Of a stretch of DNA of 64,000 bases, positions 1 to 12,935 are shown in pieces. Source of the DNA: Manduca sexta (lineage: Eukaryota; Arthropoda; Insecta; Lepidoptera; Sphingidae). The notes under the pieces were generated by a model. The model saw nothing but the letters and a program-made list of their open reading frames with translations, was not told the DNA's origin and did no database searches. The number at the start of each line of letters is the position of its first letter. Within the stretch, counting starts at the first letter, position 1. The stretch is taken from the NCBI RefSeq assembly GCF_014839805.1, contig NC_051132.1, forward strand, positions 3,658,001 to 3,722,000. The letters are read 5' to 3'. A program made the position numbers and the translations under genes.

Positions 1-486
1 CTGTATTACGCTTGAGCATCCAAGCAGATCTAACTGTATCTAAATTTCTGGGTATTAATTCAATTTCAATAATTCAGCAGTGATAACGACAATGTGGTTG
101 AAAATTACAGACACTTATTAACACCATAATAAGTTACCGTTTTGAGTGCTCATACTTTCAACCGACTTAAGAAAAAGAAGGAGGTTCTTAATTCGATTGT
201 ATTTTTTAAAACGCAAGACTTACAACAATCTTTTTCCTTAAAATACCTGTTCAGATATATATATGTATGTACGTGGGAAGTCAAAATGGAAAAATTGCAA
301 ATTCTTCTGTACAATTTTATTGTTACTCGATACACATCTTATTTACTTCACACAGGCGCTCAAAGCAAAACTTTTAAGATTAAATATTCCTACATAAAAT
401 ATAAAAGAAAAATACAAGTGTTTACAAACAATTTCAGCTTTTACAAATAGATTACAATCACGCTTGTTTATAGAGTTATAAGTTAG
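1..486. other. AT-rich intergenic stretch, no gene seen
   Basis: No homology to a known protein was recognised in any frame, and open frames here are short and AT-driven. The last 8 bases (479-486) are the left target-site duplication of the hAT-like element that follows. Confidence 0.6.
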
Positions 487-1777
487 CAGTGGCGAAGGGT
501 GAAATTTTTCAAAAGGTAACCCGGTGTAAAAAAAAATTGGCGTCAGTTAAGATATCGGGGGCAATTTATCGGAAAACAAAAACTAAGACAACGGATTAGT
601 CTTAATTCGAAATCAACAAACGTTGACATACATACTAAATTACCTATTATGCGTAAATAATTGAAACATTCATAAAATCGAACAATAAACGAAGATAATT
701 CTCGATCCATTAATCAAAGTATAAGTACTTACCTTTTAATTTGTTATAACAGCAACAAAAGTAAGTATTAAAATTATAACCACACTACCTACCTATAAGT
801 ATCTGTTTATTTTCAAAATAAAACTATAAATGTAATAGAAATAGGTATCACGATCGCCAAACAGACCAACAGTTTAAGTCTACCTACATGATAAACTTAT
901 ATAATTATCAATTTAAATTATAATCAAGAAAGGTTATTCGTTAACTTTTGATTGTATCGTGGTGCTACTTTAAATTCGGTAAAATATCATATTTATTTTC
1001 TTCTATCAAACATTTTGTGTCTAAAATCAAAAACTTTCAGATCTTCTTCAAATATTTTACCATCTAAATACTAATATGTGAAATCACCGACTAATAAATA
1101 ATATACTTACGTAAAGGTAGACATTAAACTGATCACAGGTAGTTATTTCCATCATAATACACTTTTATTTGTAGTTTCTAAATAAACAAAGCGCTGGTAA
1201 CTAAATATCACAGAACTATCAAAAAATAAAATGAATATAACAATTTACAAAACACCGCAACTTGGTAGCATAATAGATTATGAAGTTTGAAGGACGTAAA
1301 AAGCGACAACTATACAAAGTCGGTTAACGTGAAGCCGAACTAGCTCGGGTTACCTTTGCCCATATCTTCCGCGCGATTTCGACAAACACTGGCATAGAAA
1401 GTCATAGAAAGTGCTGCCATCTATATTAAAAAACATACTACGACATTAAGCCGCTTGACAGCGGGTTACCTTTGCCTGTGGCGTCACAATTTCACTTAGG
1501 TAACGGAATTTCTGGGGAACTAAATACAAGGTGCGCCATCTAACGTTATTTAAAATAAGCAATTGATATCGATTAAATTAACAAACAACGGGCTAATGGC
1601 CGATAGATGTCATTATTAAGTTATCAATTATAATTAATAAGTTAAGCTATTATAATTATTGTCCATTGTCTGATATGTTGTAAATTTATATTTGCCTATT
1701 AAATATATTGTTTAGTATCACCGAAAACCTAAAAGGGAAGCCGGTAGGAATCGGCTTGTATGGACGCTTCGCCACTG
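487..1777. mobile_element. Non-autonomous hAT-like DNA transposon, 1.29 kb
   Basis: The element begins CAGTGGCGAAG at 487 and ends with the reverse complement, CTTCGCCACTG, at 1767-1777. It is flanked by a perfect 8-bp direct repeat, TAAGTTAG, at 479-486 and 1778-1785. An 8-bp duplication with CAGTGGCG-type ends is the hallmark of the hAT superfamily. The interior is AT-rich, has no transposase-like ORF, and includes two copies of a GGGTTACCTTTGCC-type motif near 1349 and 1463, with a related inverted GGTAACCC near 515. It is therefore a non-autonomous derivative needing transposase in trans. Boundaries are exact from the sequence; the family name is inference. Confidence 0.85.
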
Positions 1778-2106
1778 TAAGTTAGTTCAAGGTAATTATA
1801 ATATATACATATATTCCACAGATAATGTCCTGCATCTGGTCTTCTACGTGGAAATCTAGTACTTATATTAATCATGACTAATAAGGCAGGTGATGACCTT
1901 ATAATTAAGGAGTCAAGACATCTGGCAGTGAGAGATAATCATCTGATTACATGTTACGAATAAGATAAAAGATACCGCGCCTTTTAATATTATAGCACGT
2001 ATTTTTGCAATTTTTTATCGATGTAGGACATTAGCCTCATAGGGCTTTTTAAGGTATGCAGTAATAACTTAAATGAACGAAGATGCGAAGGTGTTTTCGT
2101 AAATTA

Positions 2107-2429
2107 TAATAATATATCAGCCCTGTATTATATACTTGCCCACTGCTGAGCACGGGCCTCCTCTACTACTGTGAGGGATTAGGCCTTAGTCCACCACGCT
2201 GGCCTAGTGCAGATTGGTAGACTTCACACACCCTCGAAATTCCTATAGAGAACTTCTCAGATGTGCAGGTTTCCTCACGATGTTTTCCTTCACCGTTAAA
2301 GCGAACGATAAATTCACAAAGAATACACACATGATTTTTCAGAAAAGTCAGAGGTGTGTGCCCATGGGATTTGAACCTGCGGGCATTCGTCTCGGCAGTC
2401 CGTTCCACACCCAACTAGGCTATCGCCGC
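2107..2429 (-). mobile_element. tRNA-derived SINE (family A), full-length
   Basis: Read on the minus strand, the element starts GCGGCGATAGCCTAGTTGGG, which holds a Pol III A box (TAGCCTAGTTGG). A B box, GGTTCAAATCC, follows about 45 bp later, and the element runs into a body ending in an ATTATTATA-type tail. An 11-bp target duplication, TTCGTAAATTA, flanks it at 2096-2106 and 2430-2440. Intact promoter boxes plus a perfect duplication indicate retroposition through L1-style or RTE-style machinery. Related copies lie near 34.1-34.4 kb, and promoter-less tails lie near 13.0 kb and 57.0 kb. Confidence 0.85.
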
Positions 2430-2457
2430 TTCGTAAATTAGTAAGTTGTTTTTTTTG

Positions 2458-2575
2458 ATATGGTCATGGCAAAGTGATTCACTACACCTGATGGTAAGTG
2501 GAGTGGGGTCCAATAGCATGTCGAATGACGAGAGATCATCCCTGAGCAGTTGACAGAATTATTGGAACCGGATGT
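2458..2575 (+). repeat. Interspersed repeat family X, 3'-truncated copy
   Basis: Carries the family's recognisable core (CACCTGATGGTAAGTGGAGT followed by GTCCAATAG and GACGAGAGATCATCC), which recurs at 33.9, 38.1, 38.7, 43.5 and 52.9 kb. It lies directly beside the SINE ending at 2429. No coding potential was seen; the class is unknown, being neither clearly a MITE nor a SINE. Confidence 0.6.
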
Positions 2576-4150
2576 TTTTAGCAAGTCATAGTTTACCAAA
2601 ACCATATCATTAATCATAACATCTAGAATAGATCAGCCAGAAGGCCTAGAGCATCTACTGCGAATATGATGTATTTCAAGAATTCATAACAACTGCTACG
2701 TATCGCGATTAACTGATAAACACTAAGAAAGTAATTCTACAGGTGTTTTGCAGCACGCGGCTGTTCACATAGTCTGAAGGGTTCAATAATATGATGACGT
2801 TCTAGAAGTTAGAAATGTGTACCGTTAAATGGAAATGTATGGTCACAGTCTTCTACCAAATTGCAAAATAATAAGTTTATTTTGATTCAAAACTCTTTAA
2901 AATATCGTAAGTTGTTAAAAAATATTTTAATTCATACTTTATGTTTGAAAACAATACAATTATATTGATTTAGTATTTTGTAAGGGCGTGTGCATGCTGA
3001 CATTTATAACAGCTCGTTTTTTTAAATGCAACTGTCCATAAACAGTAGTATCAATGGTAGTATGTATTTATTTAAAACTTGAATTGCAAATTTCGTCATT
3101 TAACGACGTTTACTCTATAACATCATTCCTAAAATTTACTGAAAAATGTTTAAACATATCAAATTATATATTAGTTATTTCTGTTACAAGAATTTTGTAA
3201 AATTTTATGGTTATCATTGAGGTGTTAAATTGAAATTTTAATTATAATTAATACCAACTGTAGTATATGGATATATTTATAACTATTTCCGTCTGTCGTC
3301 TCGAACTATACTTACACAACGCAAAACCGCGGGTAGATAGAACATTGTGTTGTTGAGTGGCGCGGAGTGAAGACGTTGTGCGTAGTAAGCGAGCCGATAA
3401 ATTATAATATATTACGAGATAATAGTGACCATTACACCAACACTTCAATCCATCCCGTGATCATGAAGGCTACATGTCTTTGAAACGTCAGAAGAAAATA
3501 ATAATAAAAAAACCGTGATAAATACCGGAAAATAGTTTTATTTCAATGTCTAACATTCGCGTAAACATAAGAAATCATTATACAATTTTAGTGTAACAGC
3601 ACTATTAAAATATATTTTCTGTTTTAGTTTTTGCGTGTTTATAAGTAATACATTAGGTAAAATTCATTGTTTTATTATAATTTTTACGATGTACAGAAAC
3701 AGAATATTTTAAAATTTATTTCTTAAACTCTCTATTAACTTATTGTATTACAAGAATTAGATATCTCGTGAGAATTATCTTTGTTTTCGATGGTGGCGCA
3801 CATGACGCTTAGAATTTGAATTCTGCCGCGACCTTCAAGCGAACGTTCGAATCAACAAACGGTTTAAAAAAATACTACCTTCTGAGAAATTAAAACTAAA
3901 GCACATTTTAAATAATCATAAAAACACCCATAAAAATGATAATCAATAAGGGTGTTAAATGTTCAATATGCTTTACTATCTTGTGGGTCATGTTATCCCA
4001 TTCCATTGTGGGGTTAGCGCAACACATATTTTTGTGCAAATGTTGTACTTTAAAGTAAATTATTATTTTAAGGATAAATTAATTAAGGTAACTTTGTTTT
4101 ACAAATGTTGTCCTCAAACAAGTCGTTGTGAAGTAATTTTTCTGAAAACA
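2576..4150. other. Intergenic, no gene recognised
   Basis: AT-rich sequence with a GC-richer patch near 3290-3410 that could be an old repeat or regulatory sequence. No homology was recognised and no RNA gene found. Confidence 0.5.
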
Positions 4151-4154
4151 AAAA

Positions 4155-4355
4155 CATACGGCACGCCTTAAGAAAGAATATATAGAGGGACAACCACTTT
4201 TCGTCATATGTGTTCCGTCCCATGATACAATAGAGAGTGAGCCTATCGCCAATTCCTACACAAATGGGTCCGCGTACTAACACTGAGTAAAAAAATCCAA
4301 TATCATTTTGCCCAACCCGGGAACTCAAAGCGATGTCTTGCCGCGCACGCAATCT
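4155..4355 (-). repeat. Degenerate SINE family B copy
   Basis: Shares the TTCCGTCCCATGAT / GAGCCTATCGCCA / TTTGCCCAACCCGGGA segments with the intact SINE at 32545-32805. It is diverged, the B box has decayed and the ends are unclear. It is an old copy of the same tRNA-related family. Confidence 0.6.
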
Positions 4356-7300
4356 ATTTCTTTCTGTATACTAATAATGTATGAAAATCCCACGTGGTTA
4401 ATATAAGGGCATTATAAGCAATCTTTTAACAATAGGCAACACAGTACAGGATCCGGGCGATGACGGGACCGTGTTATGTGAGCAGTGACTTTCAAGTAGC
4501 AATAGATTGACTAATGACAGCATGAGCTTGACTGCCAATCACCTCAGTAGCAGCATCAGACATTAGGGGATGCTTTTCAAATTTAACATTAGCAGAATTT
4601 TCGTATAAATAATACAGCCAAACAAAATAAATTGGATTGGATTGGCCATTAGGGGACTTAAGTTCTGTGCCTGTTACATTGAACTCATACTCTGATATCA
4701 ATCCTTACCTACGAGACTTTAAAATATGACGTCAGAAATTATGTCTGTGTTCTAAAATTAAAATTCTAGGTATTTGATTAAAACGGTCAAATACTTGACC
4801 GTTATATAAGGACAAACTTATTATATAAGGACTATTATACCAAAGTCAAGCTCGAAGTATCTTAAATAAATATTAAAAAAAGAACTTTTTTTTTTTATTA
4901 TTGTGTTTGTATTATTTCCATTCTATGTTTGCCTGTTATTGATTGTGCACTTATACTTTTCTAGTAAACGTATCTTTTATACTTTTGTAAAAATAATACA
5001 AATGCAAACGTAAATAAATTAAACCGTAAACATCCGCAAAACTGACCTCTCCTGTTTATTATATAACCATACATCTGAAACCGAAGCTAATATCCAGTAC
5101 ATTGTCGGCGAACCGCTTCCAACATCCATTCAAGTGATCGTAAACGTCGTACATTGTACAATTGGCAGGCGGTCGCGGCGGGCCGTCAATTGCTTAACAC
5201 TGCGTAATTGACAGATCTTGAACGTTCCTCGGCACACGATGAAGGCACGGAGGGCTACATTAACGCACAATGAATAACACGTACGAGTATATGTAGAATA
5301 CAATTGCAAAGGGTTAATATAACCCGATCTTGTCGGCTTCCCTTTATGGTAAAATCTAATTATCATTAGAACGATTTGCAAACCGCATTCTTGCTTATTC
5401 GTACCTAAATGTTGTGTCTGGTTCCCTTTAGCAACTGGTTGATTATACTTAACATTATAACTGAGGGTTTTTGAGATGTTTGTGAAGGAATAAAAATGAT
5501 AATATAAAAATATCCATGCATTTAAATCATTTTTTGTATATTCCTTGTTATAGTTTTTGTAGCACACAAAAACAATATTAAAAATCTGAACTTGTTTACT
5601 GACCTATAAAAAATGTAGAGCGTATTTAAAATAAACAAACAATTATATTTTTAATTAAAGATATGGTTCAAAAAACAACAACAATATTGTCTATTCCATT
5701 GGAGTGAAACTAAACCACTGGTGGAAATAAAATTTATAACTATACGAGAAACGCGTTACTACGACGGACTGTCCATGCGTATTATGCATTCAAGTAATTT
5801 AGAATTAAGATAAAACATCTACTTAAATTTAATCGTATAAATTAAGATATTCATATTCCTTCCATAGGAATAAAGAAACAAATTAATAAATCACACTATT
5901 AAAGTACTTGAAAAGCCGCGGACAGCTATAAAAACTTCTACATACAACACTGTAATTGATCATTTCACATAATATTATTTATAGCAATTATTCTAAAAAA
6001 AACGTCGATAAAGACAACACTAGTCAATGCAGCCCGGTTCGCGTGCACCGTATCATTTGACGGCATCCGATAGACGGAGCCTAATTAGGGGCTGGGAGAG
6101 GAAACGCGAATCAGCATCTTCATCTCGCTAATGAAGCACGTCCTTTGAATTGCGCAGTTATCGATCTCACTTATTGAACTAGTTTGAGTTATTTTTTAAT
6201 TGAATGTTTATGTCGTGACAGGAGGCTTGATTGCAGGCCAAGAGACGATCCATGGGCTGTTATAACCGCTGATAACCATATTGGCTGTAAACTAATCTAT
6301 CTTAGAAGGCACTATAAAAATACTAATACTGTTTCCCTTTTTTGCATACGGCACTGGCATGATGCTCACTATCTGAAGATAAAGAGAACAGTACAAGTTG
6401 TAGTGCATTTAATTTTGAAGTTATTGATGATGCTAGGTCATTGACTTCCAAGTCTTCCACAGCTTAATCGCAGTATTAAGCAAACAATTACGTCAAAAAT
6501 GACATTAGTGGCACAAAGGAAAAGGTGGAAGAAAACAGTCGACTTACAATAAAATAAAATCCATAATCCCCTGACAACTCTAGATCTGATACGATTATCA
6601 GATAATGAGGGATAATTGATAGCCGGACGTGACATTCGGCTGTTGTTAATTGGTTGTCATTTAGTTGTCGTAAAACTATGATAAATGAAGGTCAAGGTCG
6701 GGGAAAGGTCAAGCTTAAACCAATTTATAGATCGATGAGAACAGTAGTTCTTTCAGGCCAGACGAAAAGCACAGGTAATTTAAGAAAAAAATAACCACTG
6801 TTATCGTCATGGTCTTTATTATTATTTGATCTTGTTAAAAATGTCATTGTCGATAGGGAAACAACTGAGTAATCAGCTAAGCAGGAGACATTGCAGTTTT
6901 ATGATTAACAAAGGACACTGAAGTAGTGGAGAAATTTTGAAGAGTATATTAAAATTGAAATTATTGAACCTAGAACGTATGCCGGCCGTTAAAACTAAGC
7001 TATATTTAATTCGTATTGTGAGTGTATGGATCCAATTCACATAATAGTTGAATAAGGACAGGTGGAAGACAATAAATAATATTAAAAAACGCATCAAGCA
7101 AAACAATAGACAAGTATAGTATATTTAAACAATTTAGAATCGGTAACCTAAATTCTAAACAATAAAATCTTAATATAATGTTTTAACCATGCGTTAACAT
7201 TATAGGCAATCATGTTTGAAGGTGAACCAAATGTGTAATCCATCGATAACAGTTTATGCGTGATATCACGTTTATTTACAAATCAAAACATAAACATTGG

Positions 7301-7711
7301 ATTATAATCTTAAAGCCAATGTATTCCACAAAATTCGTTTATGGTATTGTATCCAACGAATCCGCCATATCCAGTTATTTAAACTAAATTATCTTAATTT
7401 GAGTAAATTATATACTACATAAACATAACATGCATTCTATGTCACATATCATTATGTAGCGATATTACGCATTAGTAGACAATTGTGCCACAAAATGTAT
7501 TACTCCAATTTATTATCAGTTCATAATAAAAACACGCCTACTTCCTACTAACCTTAGACGTTATTTTAAGATTTGTCCATTAATATAAGACATAATTACT
7601 TAGCTCATAATGTTATGCATATAGTACGTAAAAATGTTATACAAAAAGAGATAGGCGTAGAAGAAAAACAAATACATTGAATTACAATATCTGTTTACGC
7701 GAATGTTAGAC
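4356..7711. other. Intergenic, no gene recognised
   Basis: The longest open frame is 145 codons on the minus strand at 5130-5567; it has low-complexity composition and no recognisable domain, so it is not called as a gene. GC-richer patches occur near 5100-5350 and 6020-6240. No tRNA fold or coding homology was seen. Confidence 0.5.
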
Positions 7712-7854
7712 ATTTAAATTAAACTATTTTACAGATTTTATCGCGGTTTTAATATTTTGCTTGTCTCCCGACGTTTCGAAGACTTAGGAGAAACTTAGGA
7801 GAAAAGTAAAATATTAAAACCGCGACAAAATCCGTAATATAGTTTAATTTAAAT
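7712..7854. mobile_element. Small palindromic MITE
   Basis: About 143 bp, with two arms of about 50 bp. The left arm from ATTTAAATTAAACTATTTTA through CGCGGTTTTAATATTTTGC is mirrored by the right arm AAAATATTAAAACCGCGACA through AGTTTAATTTAAAT, with only a few mismatches. The short loop contains CTCCCGACGTTTCGAAGACT. No coding capacity. The target duplication cannot be separated from the AT-rich arm ends, so the superfamily is undetermined. Confidence 0.75.
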
Positions 7855-8504
7855 ACACTGAATTTTTACGTAGCCTAATTTACTTATCTTTTTGTCACTC
7901 GTCGTAAAGACGCCGAACGTGTATAAAAGTGCAATAAAGGTTTAAAATAAATACGGATAAACATACGATTGCTTTTTGACAGAGTCAGTAAAAGTAACTA
8001 ACTTAATATTGGGTTAGTCTTCACTTCTTTATATTGTGTAAATATTTTTTTATGTGAACGACTTAAATAAATTAATGTAATAAGTGCTTAATTTATAAAC
8101 AAAATTAAATTTTGATGCAAGATATGAAAGAATAACACCTACCAATTAGTGGATAACACAAAATAGGCTTTAGAATTAATAGCTAAGGTCTCCCAAATAC
8201 AGCGCAGTGTTGAGGAGTATTTTGTTATGCAAAATGGTGCTGGAGTTACCGCCAGTATATGCTCGTGTTGTCATGTAATTTTTCCTAATGTAAGCAAACC
8301 AACGTAACATGTGTCATGCTGGTAAATACATATGTACCCGCCGCCACCCATAAACAATATTATGACAATGTTTGAATGCGTTAAGAACCTTTACAAATAA
8401 TAGAGATTAAAAAGGAAGAAGTATTTCTCAGTGACAGTATGCAAATGCAAAAAAATACACATTTAATTTCTATGAGATTTCTTTTTTATTTTAATGCTTT
8501 GATT

Positions 8505-8695
8505 GACAAGACAAGTTTGTCGTTCGCTTGATGGTAAGCGATACGACCGCCCATAAACGGTAGAAACACCATTCAACACCTTTAATGACAAAGTATTGTT
8601 TGGTGTTCCACTGCGCTCGCCATCTTGAGACATAAGATGTTAAGTCTCATTATGTCCAGTAGTTACACTGGCTGAATTGCAGTACCCAGGTCGAG
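8505..8695. repeat. Lepidopteran interspersed repeat fragment
   Basis: Contains TTGATGGTAAGCGATACGAC, then CACCATTCAACACCTTTAAT and TTCCACTGCGCTCGCCATCT. From general knowledge this combination is a very common non-coding repeat of moth and butterfly genomes. Ends were not resolved and no ORF is present. Confidence 0.55.
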
Positions 8696-9668
8696 TCAGT
8701 CGATTGAAATAAAAAAAATCATGCTTTTTGATTATTTGGAAGGATAAAAAGGGCACTAGCTGTCAGTCTTATAAATCCGGCTCGATACAAACACGAATAT
8801 ATCAATTTTTTTTACGGACTTTCATCAACGATATCGCGAATCGATTGTTGATTATATCATGTAATCGTGATTAATGAGGTAAAAGTCGAGTATTTAATAC
8901 GATAATACGATTTAAATATTTCTAGTTGGTTCTGTTTGGAATTTGTTCCTAAGCATGTAGAAACCGAGGCATGGTGTAGCAAAATTATTAGTTCACCAAT
9001 GTCGTTTAGTCGATTGATAGTAAGGATACTAAGTAAATCTCGTATAAGACTTAACATGACGATGACTTACTCATCACAATATTCGGTTTTAGTAATCATT
9101 ACGAAGATCGTCAATGATGTTAAAACAAGGTATTTGTTATAATATTTGCAAAGAATTCAAACTTTACGATGGAGATGAATACGAGGGGTCGAGAAAAGTC
9201 GTTCTAAAATATGAAAATTTGGTAAAACGATACCTACATTATAGTATATAAATGATTACTCTATAATCTGCATATTAATACAAACATCCTCTTAAGTGGC
9301 TGTAGACATGTGCAACACAACGTTTTCATTATCGCAGATTAAAAAACCAAACTCTAACGTAATTATAATTACATTTTCGTTGCAAAAATAAGTAACACTG
9401 ATTGGATACGAGGTGATAAAACTATAGATGGTGACAATAGCTATTCTATAGAATTTAAATTTATGAATAACTTAAAGTGAACTCTACAGTGACTCCATAG
9501 CTACAATGGGGTAGGAAGGCGCAGTCTGGCCATCGCTCCAAGGCGTTCAACCAGGCTACACATCCCAAAAAATGTTACCGGTGTGACACGTTAAAAAAAA
9601 CTTCGGAAAAAACGGGCGAAATAAGTTTTGCGACGTGCAAGATTAAATTTCTCACTAGTTATTATAAA
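8696..9668. other. Intergenic, nothing recognised
   Basis: AT-rich sequence with short overlapping open frames on both strands around 8857-9142 and no homology recognised. Confidence 0.5.
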
Positions 9669-9876
9669 CTAGCTTTTGACCGCGGGTTGGTCAGCGTGTA
9701 AGTTTTTCCGGGACAAAATTCCCGCTTCATATATCGCGATATTTCCGGAAAAAAGTAGCCTGTGTCCCAGGGTCTCAAACTATCTCCATACCAATATAAA
9801 TCGAAATCCGTTGTGTAGTTGTTGACTTTATCACGATCAGAGAGATACAAACACGGCGAGAAACTTTGTTTTATAA
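9669..9876 (-). mobile_element. Helitron 3' end fragment
   Basis: On the minus strand it ends with an imperfect GC-rich hairpin (CGCGG segment), then CAAAAGCTAG, followed by T, the expected Helitron end in an A|T target. The inner side holds the TATAAAACAAAGT 3' module also found in the copies at 25 kb and 40 kb. The 5' side is cut off where the LINE at 9877 begins, so this is a truncated copy. Confidence 0.7.
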
Positions 9877-11517
9877 TATGTGAGGTTAATCAATATAATA
9901 AATTATTTAAATCATATTTAAGCAATAGGGTACAAATTGTTGATGTCAATGGAAAACAATCTCCTGGTTCTATTGTTACAATGGGAGTTCCACAGGGCTC
10001 AATTCTTGGACCTTTTCTTTTTTTAATTTATATGTATAAATGACTTACCTTATTTCATAAGGGACAAATGTGAGGTAGTGTTGTTTGCAGATGATACTTC
10101 CTTATTATTTAAAATAAAACGACATGAATTAATTCTTGACGATGTAAACAACACTCTCTCAAAATTAGTGCATTGGTTTAGCGTTAACAATTTATTATTA
10201 AATAGCGAAAAAACTAAATGCATAAAATTCGTCACACCTAATGTTAATAAAGTTAACGCTAACATTTTTATAAATAGTGACGAGGTGAGCCTTGTGGATA
10301 CAACCAAATTTTTGGGTATCACACTGGACTGTAAACTTCAGTGGGGCCCTCATATATCTGTCCTAGCTAAAAGCTGAGCGCCGCAGTTTTTGCAGTGGGC
10401 AGGATACGCCAACTAACTGATATTGAGACAGCTAGATTGGTCTATTTTGCTTACTTTCATAGTTTGATGAGTTATGGAATTTTACTGTGGGGTGGTGCTG
10501 CTGACATTAATACTATATTTGTTCTACAAAAAAGAGCGATAAGATCTATATATTTGCTAAGCCTTAGATGTTTGCTACGAGAAATATTTAAAGAAGCAAA
10601 TATAATGACAATTCATTTTCGCTAACTTAGTGTAAGTCCATAAAAATATAGAAAATTTTCCAAAAGTTAGCGATATCCATAGTTTAAATACTAGAAACAA
10701 AAATAAATTACTTTATCACAAAACAAGGCTCCAAAAGATCAGCAAGTCTTTTAAGGGTTACTGTATACATTTTTATAACAAAGTTCCCACTGAGATCAAA
10801 TCCTTAAATATTGCGAAATTCGAAACCACTATTAAGCGCAAGTTGTGTAATAAAGCTTATTACAAGATCTCAGAATACCTTGAGGATATAAATGCCTGGG
10901 ACTAGGCATTTTTGTGTGATTGTGTCTTTGGAATCATGTCACTTGATCGAGATATATATTTTTTTTCTTTCTCTTTATTTGTAATATAACTGTAAGCGGC
11001 TTGGGTATGAAATACTCTCTAACTGTCTGTACCTGCGGCGGCGTCGTGTGACGGGTCGGCCACTTCCCTACAATAATATGGTTGAGGAGGCCGATGGCTG
11101 GCACATGCGTCATACTCGTGAAAGGGTGCTGCTTGTGTGGATTTTTCTGCCCATTTCGCTTACATTTCTAATTTCTAATTGCTAGAGGTACTGGGAGGAA
11201 ATAATTATAAGGATAGTAGAGAAATTTCATGATTCCTGAGAGGGTTGTGCAGTAATATAAAAAATTAAATTAATTTATTCCTTATTTCACGAGCCTATAA
11301 ATGAACTGCTCTAAACTTTTTTGTTTTTTTTTCTTCTTACTTTATCATGTACTGTAGTCTTTACCCTACACTGATTGAAGAAGAGCAACACCAGAGTTTC
11401 TTGCCCGTTCTTCTCTGGTGAAAACTGCTTTCCGAACTGGTGGTAGAGTTAATATTGACGGAATCTAAATAATGTATAACATTTTACAGATTCAATTAAA
11501 TCATTTCATTTCAAATA
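9877..11517 (+). mobile_element. Decayed non-LTR retrotransposon (CR1/jockey-like)
   Basis: The 3' half of a LINE. Successive + strand frames encode reverse-transcriptase motif B ([13 protein letters not shown], about 9990-10025), motif C (LFADDTSLLF, about 10080-10110), the thumb region (TKFLGITLDCKLQW, about 10300) and a C-terminal stretch (LWGGAADINTIFVLQKRAIR, about 10488-10547). Stops or frameshifts near 10040, 10375 and 10620 break the frame, so it is a pseudogene. Further degraded C-terminal coding runs to about 10905 (EDINAWD then stop), followed by a 3' UTR ending in an AAATCATTTCATTTCA-type tail. It is 5'-truncated within RT and abuts a Helitron end. The clade is an estimate. Confidence 0.85.
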
Positions 11518-12620
11518 TTTAAACCTAAGTAAATTATCTTAAGAATCTTAATCACATATCATTAGTATTTAGAAGAAAATTTCAAGATACCCGCGGATAA
11601 CATAAATATGGATTACAACAAATACTTAGTCATAATGCAAATGTAATAACATAATCAAGAATGTTTTTCACATTATCTGTTGGGATGTGGGATTAAAAAT
11701 ATTATCGTGGTAGCAACTTGCTTATTATTCAAAACAATCGGCCGATAACGGAACCCACTTAGATAGCTTTGACGTCATATTTTCTTACGACCGTTGACCA
11801 TTTTAATTTAGTACATAATAATATTATGTACTAAACATTATGTTTTGTGTTTATTCAGTTGAAGTTATAAATCTTCTTTTCACGATAAAGCAAAACTTTA
11901 TTGATCTATTAATTTATATTTCATTGTTATTTGCGACTTGAACTGATAATGTCGTATGGGTAAATTTGATAAAAATAGTAGAATTTCCAACCAAACTCCG
12001 CTGTATTTAAGGTATATTTTCAAGGCAGGAGACCAGAAAAGTAGCAAACGATCTACCTTTTGTATGTATTGGTATATGTTCACCACCGTCTAAATAAAAT
12101 GCTTCTCTGAGCTGGGGTGCCTTTTGAAAAGTTCTTATGCAAAAGGAAATTGGATAGGATGACTTTATGTCTACATAGCCTACATTTAAACAACTTCTTT
12201 AAATTACCGCGCACTATTTCTTCGTCTGTAATATCATAGGTCCTGGCGGCACCTAGTTAGTACTTAGCGGTCTGGTTTGAATAATTCTTCACTAAGGAGA
12301 AATCTTAAACATAAAGGTGAACTTTTAAATGATAATGCTTACGTATTAAGCATTAATAAATTGATAAATATCTTTATCAAAACTTGCAATTTATTAATCT
12401 TTGTGACGTTTGCTGTCACGCTGCACGCGTCCTCAACGCCCTTGCCTAGTGCATATATACATAATTATACATAATAAACTAATACCATTCCGGTCAAAGT
12501 ATTTAAAACATTTTATTATTTAATATGTTGTTTACAAATATGTATCAATATTGTACTTTGGTCGAATATATCCATAAAGTTTATTTTATCAGGCAGAGTC
12601 ATTTGATCACTTAAATCATT
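11518..12620. other. Intergenic, no gene recognised
   Basis: AT-rich sequence with a few open frames of about 60 codons and no homology. No structured RNA recognised. Confidence 0.5.
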
Positions 12621-12623
12621 GAT

Positions 12624-12870
12624 TCTCAAAGTGGTCCAGGTGGACCTCCAGGGATCCACGGGAGACGCGACGGGGTGTAAGTTTGCGTGACCAAAAAAAA
12701 CTGAGGTTCACAATTTATAAGCGGGGCTCCACGAAAATTTATCTGGTTTTGATAGTAAAGAACTAAAATGTTGGCTTGATTTCATCTATCAACGTAGGCA
12801 GATAATATTTTAAGAGGTTTAGAGTTGCATATTCTGGGGAATATGGTAGAAATTTTGCTGCAGTGGTCCA
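12624..12870. repeat. Possible hAT-type transposon remnant
   Basis: The segment GATTCTCAAAGTGGTCC, then GACCTCCAGGGATCCACG, and further on a GCAGTGGTCCACCGG motif, resembles the terminal sequences of hAT elements (CTCAAAGTGGTCC ... GGTCC). No clean terminal repeat pair or target duplication could be defined. Confidence 0.3.
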
Positions 12871-12935
12871 CCGGAGTCAGCAAAATTTTGAAAATATTTT
12901 TTTTGGCACACGTCACTGACTTTTCTAAAATTATG

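Noticed and set aside
5130..5567. 145-codon minus-strand open frame
   Set aside because: No recognisable domain, AT-rich low-complexity composition and no splice or promoter support; the length is within what AT-rich intergenic DNA can give by chance.
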